35,609 bases of DNA from assembly GCA_964576715.1 (NCBI GenBank), contig CAZNWE010000044.1, positions 1 through 35,609 on the forward strand, given 5' to 3'. The notes under the pieces were generated by a model that saw only the letters and a program-made list of their open reading frames with translations, had not been told where the DNA came from and did not search any database. Position numbers and translations under genes: made by a program. This DNA is from SLRI01 sp964576715. GTDB taxonomy: Bacteria > Pseudomonadota > Alphaproteobacteria > Geminicoccales > Geminicoccaceae. Positions 30,821-35,609 of the stretch are shown here, piece after piece (position 1 is the first letter of the stretch; the number at the start of each line of letters is the position of its first letter).

Positions 30821-31282
30821 ATGCGCGGTACCATTTTCGTTCTGCTCATTGCGCTCACGGGCTGCAGCCAGGGGGAGAAGACGTCGCTGCTCGACGCCTA
30901 TCTCGAACCGCAGCGGCCGGTCTGGGGTGGCCTGCCGGCCTTCGCTCCGGTTCCGGAGGTCGCGCGAGATACCCAGCTCGTCGGCATGGCGACCAGCGAC
31001 CTCAGGAACGTCTTCGGTGACCCGGCACTCGTTCGTCGAGAGGGCGGTGTGCAGTATTGGCGCTACAGCTTTGCCGGTTGCACCCTCGACCTGTTCGTCA
31101 ACGAGGGCGACAACGGCAGCGCCGAGGTGGTGTATTTCGACCTTCGGCCGAACAGCAGCCTCGGCAACGACGCGGCCAAGGCCGAGTGCGCCCGTCTCGG
31201 CGCCCGCCTCGAGGGCTTCGAGCGCAGCAATCGGGAGCGCGGCAGCCGGGCGGACGCGCTGCCCGATACCGAGAGCTTCTGA
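30821..31282 (+). CDS. Small lipoprotein of unknown function
   Basis: 153 residues. The N-terminus MRGTIFVLLIALTGCSQGEK has a lipobox (LTGC, Cys15), so it is a lipid-anchored envelope protein. The mature part has a VGMATSDLRNVFGDPALVRREGGVQYWRYSFAGCTLDLFVNEG segment. A DLRxxFGxPxxxRxEGxxxxWxY pattern followed by a Cys is seen in small alphaproteobacterial lipoproteins related to the SmpA/OmlA (BamE-like) fold; that link is tentative. The C-terminus is charged. A TTG nine bases upstream of the ATG is also possible as start. It lies 52 bases after the bactofilin on the same strand, so they may be co-transcribed, and is convergent with the ThDP enzyme gene. Confidence 0.78.
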   Translation: MRGTIFVLLIALTGCSQGEKTSLLDAYLEPQRPVWGGLPAFAPVPEVARDTQLVGMATSDLRNVFGDPALVRREGGVQYWRYSFAGCTLDLFVNEGDNGSAEVVYFDLRPNSSLGNDAAKAECARLGARLEGFERSNRERGSRADALPDTESF

Positions 31283-31289
31283 GCGCCGG

Positions 31290-32951
31290 TCACAGCCGGC
31301 CCCGATAGGCATCTGCGGCGATGGGGCAGGCGATCAGCGTGAACCGGTCGCTGGTCAGCGCCCGCTCGAGGGCCAAGGCGAGGGCCGGTCGATCGCCCGC
31401 CACCACGCCATGGCCGCCGAGGCCACGGGCGACGTCGACCACATCGAAGCCGCCGACACCGACACCGCGCTGTGCGAGTTGCCGCTCCTGCTGCTTGAGA
31501 TCGATCAGGGCAAGCGAGCGATCGACGAAGCAGACGATAATGATCGGCAGTCCCTGCTCGGTCGCCGTCACCAACTCGCCGAGCACCATCAGCAGTCCGC
31601 CATCGCCGACGAAGGCGACCGCCGGCCGGCCCGGCTCGGCGAGCTTGGCGCCGATCGCCAGCGGCACCCCACACCCCATGGTGCAGAGCCCGTTCGACTG
31701 CAACAGACCGCGCGGCTCGTAGACCGTCCAGAGCTGGCTCAGCAAGATACGATGCGCCCCCACGTCGGCGACCGCAACGGTGTCGCGCGGCAGCACCGCG
31801 CGTGCGGTATCAATGACCGCCGCCGGCCCCCACTGCTCGTACGGCGCGAAGGCGTCGCGGATGCCGTCGCGCACCGCGGCGACGGTTCTCGGGGTCCAGG
31901 TCGACGCTTGGCCCCCCGGCCCGCTGCCCCCAGGCTCTCCGCCCCCCGGCGCTCCGCCGAGGGCATCGAGCCCGGCCCCGATGGAGCAGACGAAGCTGAT
32001 CGACGCCTGATGCAGGTAGTGGTCATTGGCCACGGCCTCGAGTGCTACGACCCGCTTGGTTCGCGCATCCCACGGCTGTTGCCAGCTCCGGCGCATCTCC
32101 ACCGCATCGTAGCCGGCAAGGAGGACGAGATCGGCAGCCTCGACGAGCGGCAGGAGATGCGCGTCGGCGGCTGGCGACAGCGCCGCCGCGGCCAGCGCCA
32201 ACGGATGATCCTCGGGCAGCAGCCCCTTGGCCTTGTAGGTCTGGATAACCGGCACTGCATGGCGCTCGACGAACCGCCGAAGCGCCGGCCCGGCGCCGTC
32301 CTGGACTGCATCGAACCCGGCGATGAGCAGCGGCCGTTTGGCTGCGGCGAGCCATTCGCGGGCAGCGTCGAGGGCCGGCCCCGCGGCCGGTGCCGTCGGC
32401 TGTGCGGGGGTGCCACGAATGCCGGCAGCCGGGCCGGCGGGGGCTGCGCCGACCTCGATCGGCACATCGATCAGCACCGGCCCCGGCCGCGGGTCGGCGG
32501 CCAGGCGCAACGCCCGCTCGGCAATGAGGTCGGCCGCCGTCGCACTCAGCGTGAACGACCCCTTGATGGCCGGCTCCAGGAGCCGCGCGTGGTCGACGAT
32601 CTGGTGGGTGTAGGTGAGCGTGTCGTCGGCATCGACGGCACCCGCCAGCACGATCAGCGGCACCCGGTCGAGCCTGGCGTTGGTGACCACGTTCATCGCA
32701 TTGCTGACCCCCGGTCCGACCGTCGCGACCAGCACCGGGGGGGTGCCGGTGCGCTGCCAGACCGCTTCCGCCATGAAGCCCGCGGCCGTCTCGTGCTTGG
32801 CGGTGACGAAGGTGATGCCGGCCGCCGCGAGCGCATCGATCAGGGTGAGGACCTCGCCGCCGGGAATCCCGAACGCATGGCGGCAACCGGCTTCGGCGAG
32901 CCGTCGGGCTACCTGGTCGGCAGCGCGGTTGTGGGCGGAGGATGCAGGCAT
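31290..32951 (-). CDS. Thiamine-diphosphate enzyme, acetolactate synthase-like
   Basis: 553 residues from ATG 32951, eight bases after AAGGCGA; an in-frame ATG at 32975 (MNKKGEPPM) has no better site. The N-terminal Pyr domain has FGIPGGEVLTLIDAL and the catalytic Glu in AKHETAAGFMAEA; TVGPGVSNAMNVVTNARLDRVPLIVLAG is typical. The C-terminal PP domain has the ThDP motif GDGG followed about 26 residues later by CFVDRSLALIDLKQ, where related proteins have FND; the Asp is kept but the Asn is Val. A Gly/Pro-rich linker (GGAPGGGEPGGSGPGG) is inserted before the PP domain. Likely reactions include carboligation or decarboxylation of 2-oxoacids (acetolactate synthase, benzoylformate decarboxylase, oxalyl-CoA decarboxylase relatives). 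No small regulatory subunit is nearby. Confidence 0.87.
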   Translation of the reverse strand: MPASSAHNRAADQVARRLAEAGCRHAFGIPGGEVLTLIDALAAAGITFVTAKHETAAGFMAEAVWQRTGTPPVLVATVGPGVSNAMNVVTNARLDRVPLIVLAGAVDADDTLTYTHQIVDHARLLEPAIKGSFTLSATAADLIAERALRLAADPRPGPVLIDVPIEVGAAPAGPAAGIRGTPAQPTAPAAGPALDAAREWLAAAKRPLLIAGFDAVQDGAGPALRRFVERHAVPVIQTYKAKGLLPEDHPLALAAAALSPAADAHLLPLVEAADLVLLAGYDAVEMRRSWQQPWDARTKRVVALEAVANDHYLHQASISFVCSIGAGLDALGGAPGGGEPGGSGPGGQASTWTPRTVAAVRDGIRDAFAPYEQWGPAAVIDTARAVLPRDTVAVADVGAHRILLSQLWTVYEPRGLLQSNGLCTMGCGVPLAIGAKLAEPGRPAVAFVGDGGLLMVLGELVTATEQGLPIIIVCFVDRSLALIDLKQQERQLAQRGVGVGGFDVVDVARGLGGHGVVAGDRPALALALERALTSDRFTLIACPIAADAYRGRL

Positions 32952-33075
32952 CGGCGGTTCGCCTTTTTTGTTCATCCGGTGTAGCCAACCAGCGCTGGCA
33001 CGCCCGCACGCCCTGGTCAAGAATGCTCGCTTTCGGCCGATCGGCCGGTTTCATCGAGCGCAAGGCGGACTGCGA

Positions 33076-33531
33076 ATGGCTATTGTCTGGTCGAGCTTGG
33101 TGGCCTTGTTGATGACCGTGACGACCGTGCTCCTGCATTACGAGATCCTGCGCGGCACCTCGCGCCTCATCCCGCTTCTGGCGATTCCGCCGCGCAGCCG
33201 GATCATCATCGTCATCGCCGCCGCCTTCATCGCGCATCTCCTGCAGATCGGCCTCTATGCCATGGCATTCTATGCGATGCAGCATGGCTTCGGTCACGGC
33301 AGGCTGTCCGGCGAGTTAGCGGGCACGGCCCTGGATTTCTTCTACTTCTCGACGCCCAACTTCACCACGCTCGGCGTCGGCGACCTCTACGCATTCGGGC
33401 CGATGCGCATCGTCGCGGCCATCCAGTCGCTGAACGGCCTCGTCCTGATCGGCTGGTCCGCCTCCTTCACCTATCTCGCCATGGAGAAGTTCTGGGACCT
33501 GCATCGGCGGCCGGAGCGCTGCTCACGCTAG
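33076..33531 (+). CDS. Small ion-channel protein with GVGD filter
   Basis: 151 residues from ATG 33076, eight bases after AAGGCGG. Hydrophobic helices at about 4-22, 44-68 and 108-133 flank a pore loop FFYFSTPNFTTLGVGDLYAFGPMRI. TTLGVGD sits where potassium channels have TxGYGD, with Val in place of Tyr/Phe. The fold is that of two-transmembrane-type (Ion_trans_2) pores with one extra N-terminal helix; there is no visible regulatory RCK or cyclic-nucleotide domain. Likely a tetrameric cation channel in the inner membrane, with selectivity uncertain. It diverges from the ThDP enzyme gene and shares its stop codon bases with the convergent esterase gene (CTAG, 33528-33531). Confidence 0.85.
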   Translation: MAIVWSSLVALLMTVTTVLLHYEILRGTSRLIPLLAIPPRSRIIIVIAAAFIAHLLQIGLYAMAFYAMQHGFGHGRLSGELAGTALDFFYFSTPNFTTLGVGDLYAFGPMRIVAAIQSLNGLVLIGWSASFTYLAMEKFWDLHRRPERCSR

Positions 33532-34631
33532 GCGGGCGCCGCCCGGCGCTGCTGCTGGAAGAAGTCGACGATCGCCCGGGTCGCATCCGGGCCTCTGGGG
33601 TCGGTGTAGGTGCCGCGCGGATCGCCGCCCGACCAGGCATGGCCGAGCCCCTGGACTTGCCAGTCTTCGACCAGCGTCCGGCCTTGCCGGGTCTGGTGCC
33701 GGCGCACGCGATAGCGATGCCCGCCCGGCACCTGCCCGTCCTCGACGCTGACCTCGAGCGGCGGTGCCAGCTCAAGGGCACGCGAGAGAATGGCCCTGGC
33801 ATTGCCCGGGTGGACCGTCCGGTCGCGCATCCCGTGAACCACCAGCGTGGGCACGAAAGCCGAGGCCGCGGCTGCGGCACCCTTCGCCCGGCGCCCGCGC
33901 ATCGCCAGCAGGGCCGAGGGCAGGTCGTGCGCCGCCCGGTCGGCGAGGCCCGAGTGCACGGCCAGTGCTGCATAGAGGTCCGGGTAGCGGGCCGCCATGA
34001 TCGCCGCCTTGGCGCCGCCCGCCGACAATCCGGCGACATAGACCCGAGCAACATCGACGGCATGCTCCCGCATCACCTGCCGGGTGATGCCGGCGATCAG
34101 CGACGGCTCGCCCTGTTCGCGCTCCTGGTCGGTCGGCTGAAACCAGTTCCAGCAGCGCGACCGGTTGGCACTCTCCACCTGCCCAGGATAGACGACGAGG
34201 AGACCCGAGGCCTCGGCCTGCCGGTTCATGCCGGTGCCGAGCGCGAAGTCGTCCGGCGATTGCGTGCAGCCGTGCAGCATGACGACGAGCGGCAGGGCAG
34301 CGTCCGGCCGCCGGGCCGGCACGTAGAGCTTGTAGGGTCGCTCGCCGAACGGATTGGCATAAGATCCATCCAGCCATCGGCCGATCGCGGCGGGCGCCGG
34401 GTCGCCCAGGTCTGGGCCCGGTGCCGGACTTGGTGCCGGGCCTGGTGCCGGAGCGGGCTCGTGGTCGGGGGCGAGGTCGATGGTGGGGCCGGACCACGTC
34501 TCGTCGGGTGTCGCCGAAGCCGCTGCACCGCGGGCGAGCAGGCGCTGGATCAATGATGTGGCCTCGCTTAGCCGGCCCTGGCGGGTCAGCCGGGTGGCCG
34601 CGGCCATGCCCTCTTGATCGATGTGTCGCAC
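33528..34631 (-). CDS. PHB depolymerase-family esterase
   Basis: 367 residues from GTG 34631 (MRHIDQEGMAAATRL); ATG 34607 is an alternative. A short N-terminal helix (RQGRLSEATSLIQRLL) and a Pro/Ala-rich linker (EPAPAPGPAPSPAPGP) precede an alpha/beta hydrolase of the LpqC/poly(3-hydroxybutyrate) depolymerase family: LVVMLHGCTQSPDDFALGTGM, CWNWF, nucleophile Ser203 in GLSAGGAKAA, Asp270 in HGMRDRTVHP and His331 in GLGHAWSGG. There is no signal peptide, so intracellular PHB or another polyester/ester is the likely substrate. The N-terminal arm with RLSEATSLIQRLL is typical of alphaproteobacterial members. It follows the CopG-type gene by 31 bases on the same strand, forming an operon. Confidence 0.9.
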   Translation of the reverse strand: MRHIDQEGMAAATRLTRQGRLSEATSLIQRLLARGAAASATPDETWSGPTIDLAPDHEPAPAPGPAPSPAPGPDLGDPAPAAIGRWLDGSYANPFGERPYKLYVPARRPDAALPLVVMLHGCTQSPDDFALGTGMNRQAEASGLLVVYPGQVESANRSRCWNWFQPTDQEREQGEPSLIAGITRQVMREHAVDVARVYVAGLSAGGAKAAIMAARYPDLYAALAVHSGLADRAAHDLPSALLAMRGRRAKGAAAAASAFVPTLVVHGMRDRTVHPGNARAILSRALELAPPLEVSVEDGQVPGGHRYRVRRHQTRQGRTLVEDWQVQGLGHAWSGGDPRGTYTDPRGPDATRAIVDFFQQQRRAAPA

Positions 34632-34662
34632 GGTGCTTGCTCTTTCTGTTGTGGGGGCGGCA

Positions 34663-35082
34663 TCAGTGGAGGCGGTCGCAAAGCGCCGCCTTGACCGCCG
34701 GACTGGCGGCGAGGGCACCGAGGACGGTGACCGAGGCGATGGTCGCTCGTGCCAGATCGGCCGAGACGTCGTCGGCGATGCTGGCGAGGCCGAGAACGTT
34801 GATGTGCAGCATCTCGCCGCGGTCGCGCGCTGCCTCGAGCGTCGCCCGGTCGTAGTGGCGAAGGCCGAGATCGAGGCCCTGGCGCGTCGTTGCCCGGTGC
34901 AGCACCTCGGCATGGCGCTCGATCTGGTTCCTGATTGCCGTCCTGATGAAGTCACTGCGATTGGCGTAGAAGCCGTCCTGCACCAGAAGATCGATGTGGC
35001 CGAGGTCGACATAGCCGAGATTGAGCGTCAGCTTCTCACTCTCGCCGCCCTTCGGCCGCCGCGCCGCGCTGCCCGCTGCCAT
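34663..35082 (-). CDS. CopG-type ribbon-helix-helix transcriptional regulator
   Basis: 139 residues from ATG 35082. Residues 16-54 (EKLTLNLGYVDLGHIDLLVQDGFY, NRSDFIRTAIRNQI) are a ribbon-helix-helix DNA-binding domain: a short beta-strand, then two helices separated by FYANRSDFI. A C-terminal domain (ATLEAARDRGEMLHINVLGLASIADDVSADLARATIASVTVLGAL) is of a type seen in proteins adjacent to PHB-depolymerase genes. RHH proteins bind short direct or inverted half-sites as dimers of dimers; five such half-sites at 11-bp spacing lie just upstream, one overlapping its own start codon, so autoregulation is expected. It probably also controls the co-directional depolymerase gene 31 bases downstream. 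Confidence 0.86.
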   Translation of the reverse strand: MAAGSAARRPKGGESEKLTLNLGYVDLGHIDLLVQDGFYANRSDFIRTAIRNQIERHAEVLHRATTRQGLDLGLRHYDRATLEAARDRGEMLHINVLGLASIADDVSADLARATIASVTVLGALAASPAVKAALCDRLH

Positions 35083-35127
35083 CCTTCCGCCATCCTTTGG
35101 CCATCCACATGGATGGCATATGGATGC
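35079..35127. promoter_or_regulatory. Phased half-site array, probable operator
   Basis: CCATCC occurs at 35079, 35090 and 35101, exactly 11 bp apart, and the inverted form GGATGG at 35111 with GGATGC at 35122, again 11 bp apart. The centre (CCATCCA, two bases, TGGATGG; 35101-35116) is a perfect palindrome. One helical turn per half-site puts all sites on the same face. Position between divergent CopG and dehydrogenase genes suggests CopG binds here and controls both. Confidence 0.65.
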
Positions 35128-35242
35128 TCGGGCCGGTTGCGCAAGCCCTTTCGCGCCCCTGCGGAAAAGCGCCCCTGCTTGCGGCGCCAACCGCTTTGGC
35201 CGATCCTTCGGCGGCTGCCCTCGCCGCCAGGAGGCTGATCCG

Positions 35243-35609
35243 ATGCGCCGCCCGCCCTTGTTCCTCGACTGCCCGCCCTTTCTCGACGAACTGCGCCGCG
35301 CGCGGCTGGTCGACCGCGTGCCCGAACTCGAGGTGCATGTCGGCGACCCCGACCCGGCAACCCGCGACCGCCTGCTCGAAGGCCGCGCCATCGTGATGAA
35401 CGACCACACGCGATTGACCGCCGAGCTCATGGCCGGCTGCCCGGATCTCCGGGCCATCGTCTTTCTCGGCACCGGGGCAGCCAGCTATATCGACCTCGAC
35501 GCCGCGGCCGAACGCGGCATCGCCGTGCGCAGCTACAAGGGCTACGGCGATCGCAGCGTCGCCGAGCACACGATCGCCCTCGTCTTCGCCGCCGCCCGGC
35601 GCATCGCCG
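35243..35609 (+). CDS. D-isomer specific 2-hydroxyacid dehydrogenase, N-terminal part (runs off window)
   Basis: 122 residues are visible before the window ends; the frame is still open. AGGAGG lies eight bases before ATG 35243. The segment IVMNDHTRLTAELMAGCPDLRAIVFLGTGAASYIDLDAAAERGIAV, then RSYKGYGDRSVAEHTIALVFAAARRIA, is the substrate-domain pattern of D-2-hydroxyacid dehydrogenases (SerA/GyaR relatives). The start of the NAD-binding domain is reached, but the GxGxxG motif and catalytic Arg, Glu and His would lie beyond the window. Divergent from the CopG gene and downstream of the phased operator, so possibly co-regulated with hydroxybutyrate metabolism. Substrate unknown. Confidence 0.88.
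   Translation, partial: MRRPPLFLDCPPFLDELRRARLVDRVPELEVHVGDPDPATRDRLLEGRAIVMNDHTRLTAELMAGCPDLRAIVFLGTGAASYIDLDAAAERGIAVRSYKGYGDRSVAEHTIALVFAAARRIA

Noticed and set aside
30849..32984. 711-residue plus-strand open frame across the lipoprotein and ThDP enzyme
   Set aside because: Runs out of frame through one real gene and antisense through another; composition is Arg/Gly-rich with no recognisable domain.

Overview
The DNA is GC-rich throughout, uses GTG and TTG starts freely, and packs genes with GTGA/TGATG stop-start overlaps. SufE, a bactofilin, an alphaproteobacterial-type SH3 protein, an adenosine-kinase-type PfkB kinase and a CopG regulator/PHB depolymerase pair all point to a chromosomal contig of a high-GC alphaproteobacterium (a Rhodospirillales/Geminicoccales-like lineage is my guess, not proven). 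A run of exactly 100 Ns (15624-15723) marks a scaffold join. I see no rRNA, tRNA, CRISPR array, phage or IS genes.

Region 1 (1-7837, + strand) is a compact envelope/sulfatase cluster: 3' end of an arylsulfatase, a perfect 26-bp hairpin, then an exported HAD phosphatase, two outer-membrane beta-barrel-type proteins, a seven-helix membrane protein, a formylglycine-generating enzyme (FGE, the sulfatase activator) with a signal peptide but an internal deletion, and a DUF3300/DUF2950 pair. A decayed second FGE fragment lies just downstream (about 8030-8195). This is the best candidate in the window for a little-described multi-gene system: an exported sulfatase, its maturase and several uncharacterised envelope proteins.

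Region 2 (8203-16643) holds a lipoprotein with a degenerate protease-like C-terminus, an SH3 protein, and a minus-strand run: class I amidotransferase, zinc-ribbon metallopeptidase (interrupted by the gap), a three-domain ACP / acyl-adenylate ligase / PlsC acyltransferase fusion, and an aldo/keto reductase.

Region 3 (16730-22734) has sufE, a 12-repeat cadherin-like (tandem-95) protein and an alpha/beta hydrolase fused to a polytopic membrane domain.

Region 4 (22953-28716) is metabolic: tartrate/D-malate dehydrogenase, a frameshifted cupin, a second amidotransferase, a GYD protein, an inositol-monophosphatase-family enzyme, an aldo/keto reductase, an exported esterase and a small orphan gene.

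Region 5 (28870-35609) has an adenosine kinase-like PfkB enzyme, a bactofilin plus small lipoprotein, a ThDP enzyme, a small ion channel with a GVGD filter, a PHB depolymerase-type esterase with its CopG-type neighbour, and the 5' end of a 2-hydroxyacid dehydrogenase. The last two genes diverge from a region with five CCATCC/GGATG half-sites phased at 11 bp, a likely operator.
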